From assembly GCF_000189635.1 (NCBI RefSeq), contig NW_002476043.1:1-56809 (forward strand): a stretch of DNA of 56,809 nucleotides, read 5' to 3'. The stretch is from Tetrahymena thermophila SB210. Lineage: Eukaryota; Ciliophora; Oligohymenophorea; Hymenostomatida; Tetrahymenidae. The first letter of the stretch is position 1. The number at the start of each line of letters is the position of its first letter. The notes beneath the pieces are model-generated. The model saw only the letters and a program-made list of their open reading frames with translations, searched no databases and had not been told where the DNA came from. Position numbers and translations under genes: made by a program. Shown here in pieces: positions 1 through 12,573 of the stretch.

Positions 1-3000
1 ACTTAAACTTCTTCGTCCAATGTAAATTTTGTTGAGTTATTTACACTATTTAAAAAACAGATAACCACCAAATTGATCATGGTATCTAATTACATCTGGA
101 GTTTCTTCATATTTATTTTCTTTGACGGTTTTACTTTTAGTAAAATCTTTCAGCTAAATAGCTTTTGCTAGATAGCTTCCAAACTCCTCTTAATTTTACA
201 TTTCAAATCCATTTACTTACAAATTTACCTTTTTAAAATTAAAATTATATCAACAAATATTCAAAAATATTCAAATTTTACTTTTTATGATGAATAGATG
301 CTAATCACTGCATCATTATCAATCGTTTGAATCCAAGGTATTTCTACAGCTAAGCAGTAAGTACCTTGTGATAAATTAGCTTCAATATAACCCTAATTTA
401 AATAATTTTAAGTTTATTATTGTCTGCTGCTTTTAAATTTAAGAAATTACTTCTCTAAATGGTGTGTAATCTTCTCCAACATAACGGATGGGTTCCAGAG
501 TAGTAGGATTTATTTCAAATAAGAATTATTTAAGCATGCTGTATTTGTATTATGTCTTGGTTTTAGCAAAATGCCTATCACTCTTTTAACTGAGCATAAC
601 ATAGCAATGAGTATCTCTGCTTACTACGAACTAAAAGAGGCACTACTACTTCTTAAAGTTTGCCAACTTATACCAACTGTAATAATAGTCATCATTAATA
701 TAATTAACAGAAGTTTCAGCAAACTCTTTAACAAAGTCCTTTACATCCATCCAAAATATACCATCATCTTTTGAATCATAATAGTTTAATTGTTTCCTGA
801 TTTCTTCAGTCCACAATTTACTATTATCACTCCAATCACCTTTCCACTCCATACTTCCCCAAGGATTTCTTATTTTAATTAATCTTGCAAGTCCTTTTTT
901 AGCTAATTAAAATATTTAACTAAACTTCCAAAAATAAATTAATTTAAATATTACTTTTAACTTCTTAGGCGTCTAGAATGCCATAGGCATGAGAAGAAAC
1001 TATACCTGATTCTTTCTTTGTTTCGATACCTCTGTTGTCAGACTACGAACCACAAGTGAGCAAATGCTTCTTTTATTCGTTTGTGTATATAAAATCCCAA
1101 ACTAGCTCTGCATCATCATTTTTTATCGTTTTTCCAGGAGCTCCAGTTAAGTCTTTGATAGCTTCTACAGTAAGTCCAGCTTCAATCTTATCATAAGCTC
1201 CATATATTTTTGCATAACATTTTTCTAAAATTAATACCCATAACTCATCTCCATTTGCACTAGAGAATGCTGGCATACCATCTTCTTTTCTGCATGGTAA
1301 ATAATCATCAAGAATTACTTGAACCCATTCACTATCCTTACAAATCCACACAGAGTAAACCTTACAAGGATTAGAGTTTTTAGTGATGAAAAGCCTTGTG
1401 ATCAAATTTTCTCGTTCAGCTAAAACACTTAAGCTACTTAAGAAATAACAATCACCAAGACCACCTATTTGAAATATATTTTAAGTAAAATTCTATTTAT
1501 TTTATAAAATTTCATTATACCTTATTTAATGTCATCTGGTTCAACTCTATCAAAGAATACTTTTAAGTCATTATAAATATCAGATGCTCTTTTCCAAATC
1601 ATATTTTTTGCCTTTTCAAAAGTTTTAACATCTTTTGTTAAACTTTCTAATTTTGGTGGAAATTCAGAGTCTTCGTATGGTTTGTTATCAAGATCTTAGT
1701 AGAACTTGTCAAAGTCTATTGGATTTTCATTAAGTATGAGATCTTCAATCTTAGCACTTTCAAATAAGCTAAATTTTACACTCTTTTGCTTAGAAGAGCT
1801 GTTATGAGATTTGTTCAAAAGATCTTGGCTTTATAATAAATTTAAATCACTTAATATATTTTAATATCAAATTAAAATTACCTTAAATCCATCTTTGAAG
1901 ATTATTTTCTCATATTTTTAAATGGATCATCGTCTTGCAAATTATTAATAACTGGCGTTGCGTTTCCACTATTATCAAAATCCTACTGATAATCTTCCTC
2001 CTACTATATTTCTTATCCATTTACATCTTTACTTTGGTTATTAATCACTATACTATACTTTTATTTAGAACTGTTATTTTTTTAAATAGGATTATCTTCA
2101 TCAAAACTTTGGTTATTATAGTCTTATTCTTACTCAATAATGCTAACATCATTAACTTCAGGAATGTTTAATTGCTTAACTTCTACTTACTCTTAATTTT
2201 ATCCTTAAAGGAAGTCTGGAACTGAGTCTTTGTTAAATTTATCTTTAGATTTTACATCAGGTTATTTTTTAATATCTTTGCTACTCTTCATAATCTCCTC
2301 TCTCTAAACTGATTAAATGACATTTGACAATTCTGCTTATGATCTTAAATCTTATATCTATTAAAGACTTTTCCTATTTTTATTGATTTCTTAAATGTCT
2401 TTTTCAAAACCTATATTTTTTTAATTTCCAAGTTAAGTTACAATTATAAAAATTTAATAAATAATAAATAAATACCATGCTAAACCATTTTTCCGCCCTA
2501 CAATGTAGTGACGAATTCATTTAAATCAATTTTTTAATCATGGTTGGTATCAAAAATTCTCATAATTTGAGCTATTTATTATAATTCAAATCCGAGGTCA
2601 AGTAAAGCAAATTTTAACTCAATTAGAGATATTTCTTAATTTCCGTTTCTATCTATTTTTGCAAATAGCAATTCAGGATTGAGATGATTTTTAGTCATAA
2701 AAGTGTGAAATTTATCTAGAATTTTTTATTTATCTGATGATGTATCAGCCAACTAAGAATTTTATTAAAAGTCATATAAAACATTAGATTCGTCTTAACT
2801 AAGAGCAACAAAATATTCATTTTCGTCAATTTCACCATTCTTATTTATATCTATAATAGATAAAAAGTGATCTACAAGTTATGCATTTATTCTTGGAGCT
2901 AGTTTTACAACAGCCTTGATAAGATCTGTCTTTTTAACATTTTTAGTATCTTCTATATCAGCTATTTTATAAACATGAATAGGATCAACCTTAAATTACT

Positions 3001-4036
3001 TAAGCAGAGCTGCAAATGATTACATCTCTCTATCAATATCAATTTCATAAAGCATACGATAGTAACAATTCAATTCTCTAACAAATTATTTTTTTTCTAC
3101 AAACCCTGTTTTCATTGGGTCAAAAACTCTACTCATAGCAAATATCTCCATATCTTTTAAAGTTTGCTTATTTTCTTCAAGGTATTCTTAAATATATTTT
3201 AAATTTAATTTTAAATCTGTTGCTGATTGTTTATCCATTTTGTTTTATGAAGTAGGTTTTAGTTATCCATTTTTCCCTTCATATTTATTATAAATAATAT
3301 CAAAAACAGTAGCAAAACTAGTTCTTTCAGATTTAAGCAGGGAATCAAATATTTTAACTAGCCTAAACATCAACTCCTTCTCTTAAGTTCTCTATTCTGT
3401 CAGTTTATTAGGATTTTCATTCAAATTATAGAATGATAAGCATTTATTGTACTCTTCAAAACTGATAGCCCCACTGCAATCTTCGTCAAAGCATTAAATT
3501 AAAAAATTAATTTACTCTATAGTCAATTCTCCATTTAAGTTAATTTTTGAAGAAATAAATAGCTTAAAGTCCTCTACTATTACTTATCCTTTATACTCTC
3601 TATCACAACAACGAAAAATCATTTCATAGTTTATACACTTTTATATCAATAAATTTTTAAAATACTTCAATAGTTATTCTTTTTTTAAGGGAATAAAATT
3701 GCTCGCTTCTTCATTCAAAGTGGTTAGACTTTGTTTATCAGATGTTGCCGCAGCATGTGATTTTACGCTTCTAATAGCTTTGTTTTTCTAATCATCCTTC
3801 TTTTGCTAAGTATATTTTTGCAAAATATCAGTTTTAGAATTTAAAATGATTGCACGATCTAATAAATTATTGCGAGTAGAATTTTTATTTAATAGCTTTT
3901 ATAATGCCTCTATTTTAGTTTCTATTTCTTTGTTTTAATTGGCTAATTGCATGGCATTTAACTTTAAAATTTTAACAGCTTTACTATACTCTTAAGTAGA
4001 GTATTCCTTTTTACCATTCTGATTTTTTGAATTCAT
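1..4036 (-). CDS. EF-hand array fused to calpain-type cysteine protease (partial, runs off left edge)
   Basis: Reads from ATG at 4036-4034 with exons 4036-2476, 2410-1882, 1828-1521, 1464-955, 902-451, 392-282 and 228-1, about 1233 residues in the window. Residues 1-520 carry EF-hands: canonical loops near residues 184 (FDEDCSGAISFEE), 396 (IDINKNGEIDENEY), 460 and 494 (FDTNHDQKIDLNEF), plus two degenerate ones. After an acidic, Q-rich linker comes the calpain protease core: GGLGDCYFL with Cys805 (1450-1448), VSSHAYGIL with His958 (991-989), and IRNPWGS with Asn982 (867-865), the complete Cys-His-Asn triad. A calpain beta-sandwich-like region follows. Calpains are Ca2+-regulated cytosolic proteases; known classical ones carry a C-terminal penta-EF-hand, so the N-terminal placement is unusual. 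The intron at 2475-2411 joins the two halves in frame. Near 30-60 the frame reading LFFK and an alternative frame (NSVNNSTKFTLDEE) both stay open, so the extreme 3' end is unsure. Confidence 0.9.
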
Positions 4037-4958
4037 TTTATGATAAATAATCTATATCTTTTCTAAATAAATGAAATAAGTTTATTTTAATTATTTATAA
4101 TTAGATACAAGTGCTAATTGATTTTTTAATTTTCAAACTGTTTTTACTTTTTATAAGGAGTTTTACATATTAATTTTCATGTAAAAGTAATAACATACAT
4201 AAAGAAAATAATTAATTGATATCAAAAACTAAGTAACTTATTTTTTTTAGTTACTTTTATTTTTAGTTATAAATTAGTTTATCTAAATACCATATAGCTG
4301 TTAAAAATAACAGTATACATACTTCAGTAAATTATAAAATGAAAATTCAGTTCAAAGTTTACAAAATTTATTTATATAGAGCTAAAATAATAATTTTGCA
4401 AGAAACATATTCTTGGATTAAATTATATTCTTTTATAGTTTCTAATTTCGAGAAATATTATCAAAATAGAGAATGGATGGATATTTTACTTTCTCCTTAG
4501 CGATTTTAATAATTTATTAAAAGTGAAACATTAAATTTTTCTTTGTTTCGTATAGGTTACAATATATAAAGATAAAAATTAAATTAAGAAAGGTGCTTTT
4601 TAACATTAATTGGAAAATTTTTTATCAGCTAAATTAAAAAAAGTTTTTATAAGCAAGGCTCAATATTTTTTGTTAGAAAAATTAGTTTTTATTTCACACA
4701 AAATTGAAATAAAGAAAGATTTTAAAACTATTAAAGAAATCAATTAAATTATTTAGATTCAATCAAAAAATCTAAATAAACTTTAACTTGTTTTTTTGAC
4801 TAAATGAATTTTTTTCTAAAAGAAATAAAATTTACAATTTCAGTTAATTTTTTTGATTTACTTTAAAATTATTAATAAAATAATTTACAATTATATTTAA
4901 TTATAAATTATCTAACGATATAAATAGAATATCTTTATTTAGTTTTTATAACTTATTT
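4037..4958. other. A+T-rich intergenic spacer
   Basis: Lies between the start of the EF-hand/calpain gene and the stop of the next minus-strand gene. It holds long A and T runs and no reading frame with recognisable protein content on either strand. It should contain the calpain-gene promoter, but I see no specific motif. Confidence 0.6.
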
Positions 4959-6014
4959 TCAATTTAAAAGTTTATGATTTGGGGAAAATAATTAATTCTA
5001 TGAAATCTAAAATGCTTCTACTATCTTAGGAGTTAGAAGCTAGTTTTTTGCAAGTATGTTCATTATTTTCATTTGATAAATAGGACTTAGCTGGTCTTTG
5101 TATTTTACCAAGACGTTATATAGCTCTATTTAATTAACTTAAGTAATCTACATTATGTTTTATATACTATACTTAAAGAACTTGTAGAAATTCTCTGGGT
5201 TAGTTTCACATTATTTTATCAAGTTAGAGTAATTTAGGTTTACAAATACCCAGAAATCTTCATTCTCTATTTTTGTTTTCATCAAAATCCAAACTATATC
5301 AAAATCAACTTAATCTTTAAGGCTATCACAATTTTTATTAAAGTAAGTAAAAATTTATGACCAAAATAATTAATTTCCTCTATTTGAACCAGAAAATCCT
5401 TTTATAACACTTAAAATTTCTTCTTTTGAAAAATCATTTATCCTAAATAAAAGAATATGGGTTAATTCCTTCCATAACTCTTCAGTTCCTTTGTCGAATT
5501 TACCAAAATGGAAGATGATTTTAACAATTTATTCATTTGTTATATATAAAATTTATTCCATAATTCGTTCTGAAAGTAGATCAAACTAAAACTTGATGAC
5601 TTTTTAATCATAAACTTTTAATTTGCTCAAACATTAAATTATCTCACTTAAGCTCATATCTCCAATATGCTCTGATAATTTTTAAAGTAATAAATAATCA
5701 AATCGTTGCGAATTTGAAGATCCCTATATATTATAAAGATTTAACATATTATATTTTGATATATTTTAGTGATTTTTGTTTAAAACATCTAGCATTTCTT
5801 TAGAATATGACTTGATAGCCTAGCAGTAATCATCAAAGGTTATTTATCTTGTTTTATACTTGTAATCAGCAGATTCATCGTCTAGCTCATCTAACCATTT
5901 TTTCTTATCCTTATTCAACTAAATTGTAATGTCCTTGTATTATCTTAGGACATATTTTAGTTAATGGTTGCTTAATATTTTTTTTATTAATCCGTATTAA
6001 AATTAGCCACTCAT
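4959..6014 (-). CDS. hypothetical helical protein, 351 aa, intronless
   Basis: An uninterrupted frame from ATG at 6014-6012 (MSGQFQYGLIKKIL) to TGA at 4961-4959, with TAA/TAG as Gln. Base composition is clearly richer in G+C than the flanks. After a basic N terminus (LNKDKKKWLDELDDE near residue 45), the rest looks all-helical. It has several similar 35-40-residue segments of the type 'IIQCLSKLKVYDQKVIKFQFD', 'IVKIIFHFGKFDKGTEELW' and 'ILSVIKGF..'. These faintly resemble OPR/FASTK-like alpha-helical repeats found in organellar RNA-binding proteins, but no defining motif is present. No signal peptide or membrane segment is evident. I do not recognise the family and assign no function. Confidence 0.7.
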
Positions 6015-6875
6015 TCTAAGTTCTATTTTAGTTTTACTAAATAATAATTAATAATGTATTTAAAACACCAGAAATTGCTAGAATTAAATAAATTAAAATT
6101 TTCAAATAGCTTTTTAGTCCATAAATATTTTTACTAAAAGCTTTTTATTTAAAAATGAAAATGTAAATAATATTCTAAAACAAATTTTAAAAATTAGAAA
6201 TTATAAAAAATTTTATTTTATTTAAAAGAAATAATGCAAGATATTTCATACTTTATTTTATTAAATAATAGTTAAAAAAATAATACAAATAATAAATGTA
6301 ATTTACTAAACAATTTATGATAGAAATATTTTTATTAATAAAATAGATAATTTTTACAATTTTTTTAGATTTTAGTTTTTGATTTTTCTATTTTTTTGAT
6401 TAAAAATGCATTAAAGAAAGTTTATTCATAATTAAATTAAAAACAAATTTTATTTATTATTCGAATGAAAAAAATAATTTTTTATTCAATATATTTTCAA
6501 ATATTTTCAAAGAAATTAAGTAGAATTATTTTTTTATATTGTGAATGATGAAATGGTTTATTTATATTGATTTATAAAACAAAGAATCCATAGATTCGTT
6601 TTTTTCAACTGATTTTGTAAATTTATAATTGATAAATAAATAAATATAAATAAGAAATGGATTGAAAGAAATTAATGAAAATTTATTTGTAATAAAATAA
6701 AAATGATATTAGTAATAAATTCTAATCCTTAAATAATATTAACATTAAATAAGAGCAGATAAAGTACGATAAGGTTATTATTTATTTGATTTTAATTCTT
6801 AAAAGACAGGAATTTAAAAAGAAAAAAAATTAATTAATTCAAAAGTATATTAGAAGTAGTAACAAATATAAACGG
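6015..6875. other. A+T-rich divergent intergenic region
   Basis: Separates a minus-strand gene from a plus-strand gene, so it must hold both promoters. Only A/T runs and short repeats such as TAAATAAATA are visible; no coding content or recognisable site. Confidence 0.55.
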
Positions 6876-9800
6876 ATGTCTTAATAAAGAGGCTATTAAT
6901 AATAGCAACCACAGTCTTAGAATTAAGCTTATTCTTAGGGTTAACCAACTCCTTAGCAAGGAGGATAATAGGCTTTTATATCAAATGAAGATGTTAAGAA
7001 GCTCTAAGAAATGGGATTTAAAACTTCAATCATTTATAAAGCAGCTGAAATCGCCTAAGCACAAAATAAAAATATTCTTGATGTAGTTATTCAATTATAG
7101 TAAATAATAGAATTTTTTGAATGATTTATTTGAAATAACCACAATGATTGAACATTTCTAATTTACTATATCTATTTTCATTAATTATAGGGAAAATGAA
7201 CCAACTCCTTAGCCTCCAAAAACAATAAGTCAATAGAGGTCATTTTAGGTAACAATAATTTTTACATATTTTAAACTATAAAATAAAATAGACTTAGAAA
7301 TTTGTTCAATAATACAAAGTAAAGAAAAAAATAGAAAAATATTTTAATTAGAATTTTAGCATAAAACAGACACATCTTTTATTCTTTCAATATCAAATAG
7401 TGAAAATTTATCAGCTAAATGTCTTTTATTAATTTTAGGAATTTTCTTCTACTGATGAATCAACAAATTAGTAAAACTAAAAATAGCAAGATTATGATGT
7501 TTTAACAATAGACGTTAGATTAAGATCTGAAGGCACTCCTGTTGGACTTCTCAACTACGGAAATAGTAATTAAATAATATTGATTTTCATACAAGAGCAG
7601 CATGTCTGAACAAATAAATCTATAATATAATTTAAATAATTAAACAATGCTATATGGTTTTAATCATATTATTTATAAATAAATAGCTTGCTACTTCAAT
7701 TCTCTAATACAAACATACTTTTTTATTCCTAAATTTATGGAGACCATCATGAATTATAGAGTTCCTACTTAGATTAATATGACTACTCTTTCATAGGAAA
7801 GGTAAAGAAGAATTTAAGCTTCTATCAACTTAGTTAGTCACTTATAAAGGTTATTTGGCTACTTGATACTTTCAGATAAAAAGTATGCTGACCCTAAATA
7901 AGTTTTGGAAAATATAGTTGATGATTAAGGTAATATTATAATAATTCAAACGCTATTTAACTCAATTAAAATTCTAAAATAGGAAATAGGATTATTTTAG
8001 GGGACTAAAAGGATATTGGTGAATTTAATTTATAGTTTTTAGAAAGAGTATAGGAAGGTTTAAGCTATGTTTAAGGCAAAGCATATGATTTTAGTACTCA
8101 AAATGGATCGGCTAATAAATAGCAGTCAATATGTGTTGATTTATTAGATTCCCAATCCGAATAAAAAAAAGGATCTCTTAAAAAGAAGATTGCTTTTTTG
8201 CCATAAGAAGATGAAGAATCAGTAATAAGCTAGCTATTTTTTGGTAAAAAGAAGGAATTTATTACCTATTACTAAGAAGTAATTCTTTTTTTATTAGACA
8301 AATAAAATTCAGGCTTAATAGCGAAGATTTTTAAAATTCAAATTATTTCAAAACATAAAATATCAAAATAAATTTTAACTGATGAACCAGAATATAACAG
8401 ATTATAAAATAGAAAAATTTTTATAAAAAGGGAACCTTTAAATAGTTTTATGAAGAAAACGTATTCCTGCCAATAATATTAGATCTTTAGTATTAAGACC
8501 TTTATACTAGTTGGGAGCATCACAATACATTTTATATAGAAGATTTTAAAGATAATACTGGTAAAATAACTGAAGCAGAAAAGGCAGGATGGATTACAAA
8601 AAGTCCAGAAGTTCTTATGTTCTAAATTTAAAGAGTGGTCTATCTCAAAGAAAAAGGGATTGCTGAGAAATTAAATACTCCATTTCACTTTGAGAAAGAA
8701 ATTTACATAGATAGGTTTTTACTTGAAAATAGAGCTTACATTTTAAGAAACAAACCAAAACTCAAAGCATTGAAAAAAAAAGTAATTTATTTACATTTGT
8801 TAAAATTTTTATTTAATTTTTTTGTTTAAAATAAAATAAGAGAGATGACATTAAAAAGCAAATTCAAAGCTTAAAAAATTACTAAAACTCAAACTTTTCA
8901 ATATTAAATATTATGCAAATGCAACTAGATTTTCTTAAAATTAAAGAATAAGAGTTTGAAGAGCCAGTTATGGAAGAAGATAAATTCTCGCCAAAAACAT
9001 AACAATTATTAACTAATGATAATTATCTTGAAATAAGCGACTTTACACTTGATTAAAACACCTAGGCATCCAGCACTTCAAGGAATACAAATGGTAATAA
9101 CTTCATGAATAATAACTCTCCTATCGATTTACTTAGTCTCTTTTCTAGTCCTACTCCTTAGATGCCACTTACACCTTCTTCATAAAGTTAACTTGTAAAA
9201 CATTACAAATAAAAATAAATAAATAAATATTTATTATTTTTTCTAAAAAAGCAATCTACAATATTCGATAGAAATGATCATTTAAATTAAAATAATAGCT
9301 AAAGCAATTCAATCTAAAGTATACCTACAATTAATAACACAAGCCCACCTAAAAATAATTAAGAGACTAATTCTACATCTATTAAAGAAACTAATTTAAT
9401 AGAACCCTAAGCAATTTTAGTTAATTAAGATCCTAGAATAGCAGATATAAACTAAAAGATTTGCGCATTAAATAATAGTAAAGCGAATATATAAAATTAA
9501 TTTTTAAAAGTGCTTGAAGGTCTGAAAATGCAGACTTAAGAACTTATAGTTACTTTAGAAAATGAACTAGTTCGTATAAATGTAAAATATTTTTTTGCTT
9601 TTTATTTGAGTTAAATTAATATTTTTAACAAAACAGAAAGAAATAGATGATATTTATGAAAATTTAAAACACAATAAATATGTTTTACATGCTATTTTAG
9701 TTCACCAAGGCTATGCAGGTATTTGTTTGAAAAAACCAAATAAATCATTATAAAAAATATTGAATATAAAATAGATTCTGGTCATTACTTCTCTTATATC

Positions 9801-11487
9801 TATAGTTATGATTAGAAAAAATGGTTCAAATTTAATGACATCTAGGTGTAAGAAGAATAAGAGTCGGTTGTTATGAAATAAGCAGTAGGTGATGGTAGAT
9901 CTAGTGCATATTGTTTAGTTTATGTTAAAGAAGATATAATTAAATAACGTAAATACAAGCATAACTTTGAGCTCATGGGAGATAACGAGTGTGCCTAAAA
10001 AATAACTGAAATTACCACATCATAAGGTGTTAAAAAAAAATAAGTAGTTATAGATTTACTTAATTTAGAGCCTGATCCTCCTGCCAATTAATAAGCTTTA
10101 ACGAAAGATTAACAAAAATCTGATTTGCAGCATGTTAAAAGTCTAGTTCAAGAATATATTAAAGCAGAAATTTTGAGCCAAAATAGGTAGCAATAAGTTG
10201 AAATGCAACAATTTAAACAATTACAATTAGCTGATATGATTGTAGAGAACTATTCAAAGAGATTCTCTTTTATAAATGAATACATCAGAAAAATGTATGA
10301 TAAATCTAAAAAGATATCATGTAAAAATTACTTAAATAATTTAAATAAATTAATGTTTTTTTTCAATATTTTTAAACTAAAAGCTTGTCCTCCTCTCACA
10401 AACTTTGGTGTTTACTTAAGATGGCTCAATGAAAATGTCACAGACATTTTAAAAATCTAATTATTTGATTGTGCAATAAGAGAAGTTTCTAATCAAACTT
10501 TGATGCTCTAAGATGTAGCTAATAATCAAATCTTGTAAAATCGTTTGGTGAATAATTTTGAAACGATGGGTGAATTTAAATCTCCTGTAAAAATTGTTCT
10601 CTCTCCTAGGGAATATGAATACATGAACAAGGAATATAATAAATATCTCTGTAAAATTGCATGCTCATATGCTATACTTGAAGCCTTTGACTTGATCTTA
10701 AATAAAAACATAATTGCTTCATTTGATTATTTCCACTATATTTAGCAATATGTAAGATTTTTAATTTTATAAACAATTATTTAAAAAAATATTTCTATTA
10801 GAATACTAATTAAAACGATTACTTCTATCGTATGTCAAGAGATATGTTTAAAGTGCTTCTGTTAAAATCTAGCTGTTCTTTATTTGAATAAATAGATGAA
10901 TCTAACGAAGTAATCCTAAAATAAATTAAATTTATTTTGCTTTATAGTGCAAAATTATAAGACAATGATACAACTTCAGCATAAATTTATAAAATATTGT
11001 GTGATTACATGAAATATATTGGTAATAATAAGCTGGCTTAATCTAGAGAAAAAGTATAGTCAGTTATTTCTTTCTTATAATAGTATGATAAAATATAAGA
11101 GTAATTCAAATCATATCTATTCTAATAAGAAAAGGTACATAAATAAACATAAAATTTAATAAATTTGTTTCATATTATTTTTTTTTAAAGAGGTTCGAAG
11201 AATTAGATACAAGGCTAATGCAGTAAGCTATGACATAAGATAAATATTTCTGGAAGTTAGAAGATGTTAATATGAATACTGAGATGCAAATTAATTAAGT
11301 TTTTAGCTAAATTAATGTCTGTCTAAGAGTAATTTATTTTGATTTTTATTAATAAATAAATAAATAAATATTATTTTATTTTTAAAAGGAGCACATAAAT
11401 TTCCATTAGAACTTAGTTAAATATAAAAAAGTACTTGACATTTAGGAAAGAATTTAATATAATTTCTAAGTAAATGTAAAAATGTGA
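6876..11487 (+). CDS. ubiquitin carboxyl-terminal hydrolase, USP25/28-like, with N-terminal UBA-like segment
   Basis: Thirteen exons: 6876-7099, 7191-7248, 7439-7565, 7687-7929, 7983-8278, 8413-8781, 8841-9194, 9252-9581, 9637-9718, 9775-10751, 10802-11134, 11191-11328, 11389-11487. They sum to 1209 codons plus TGA. It is expected to remove ubiquitin from proteins. After a Q/P-rich start, residues ~38-75 (VKKLQEMGFKTSIIYKAAE) look like a UBA domain. The Cys box is GLLNYGNTCYFNSLIQ (Cys138); the His box is HAILVHQGYADSGHYFSYIY (His698), followed by WFKFNDI (Asn715/Asp716), so the catalytic residues are intact. GDQKDIGEFNLQFLE, the 'PEVLMFQIQRV' box and 'FEKEIYIDRFLLENR' follow the USP25/28 pattern. 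About 560 residues separate the boxes, with a Ser/Asn/Pro-rich insert in exons 7-8. The last ~400 residues are helical. The exon 6 acceptor (8404 or 8413) is uncertain. Confidence 0.92.
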
Positions 11488-12573
11488 TGAATAAGTATTT
11501 TTTGTTGAGCTTGATTAGGGTAAATTATCAAATCAACTTGCCATCTATCTTTATAGCAATTGCCGAAAAATATTTTTTCATAGAATCAAATAAATTTGTT
11601 TCAATAATTAAATAATTAATTATCCTTTTTCAAAAGATACCTACATAAATACATACATACCTACCTACCATTTTTATTTACTCTAATCAATTTCAAAGTA
11701 CTATTTTTCCAAAAACCAAACTATGAATTTTGTAAAAGCAAGCACAATAAAAATGCTATTAATTTATATTTTATATTAATTATGTCTATAACCTTAATTA
11801 ATTAATTAAATTTTGTAATAAAATTTAAATAAAATATTTTAATTCATTTACCTCAATAAATTTAATATTTATTAATTATTTATAACTATTTAAGTTATCA
11901 AAATTTATATTTGAAGACCTCATTTGATTATTTAAAATATTTTAATACACTTATTATTTATTAATGAATTCTCTACAATTTTTATTAAATTCTCACAACT
12001 TGTTAGTTTTTATTCCAATTTTTTATTTACATTAATTCTAAAATAATAATTGTAAAGTATGGATATATACGGTCAAATCTTAGCTTTTGACCACTTTATA
12101 ATATTAAAATTTGCTTATTTTTGGCAGATTTTTAAACACTTTAATATTAAAAAATATTCCCCTCTTACAGGACTAAATCTGAAAAATCAACTTAATTAAA
12201 ATTATTTTATCAAATTTTAAGGATTATAATTTAGAATTTATTTAACATGAAACTAACTACCCATCTCTAATTCCTACTATATTTTTTATTATATACTTTA
12301 AATAAAAATATTAAGGTTTAATAATGAATTTCAAGCTAAATTTTTTATGATATCTCTTCATAATAGCAAATTTGTAATTGATTGATACTTAATAATTTTT
12401 TCTTATTATCCAATTTAGTTTGAAATAAATTAATTTAATTTTTTAATATACTTATAATTAATTAAATATCCATAAATTGCTATTCAATATTTTTGAAGAA
12501 AAAAAATAAATAAATGATGTAATAGAAAAAATATTTCAGTAATGTAGATTCAGTATTTAATTATTTATTTTTT
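11488..12573. other. A+T-rich intergenic region
   Basis: Between the USP stop and the putative LRR gene start. Contains short microsatellite-like runs (for example ACATACATACCTACCTACC near 11650) and no frame with protein-like composition. Confidence 0.55.

Noticed and set aside
646..2291. Separate calpain gene starting at ATG 2291
   Set aside because: The upstream EF-hand frame is continuous with it through one well-formed intron, and the ATG lies inside that frame.
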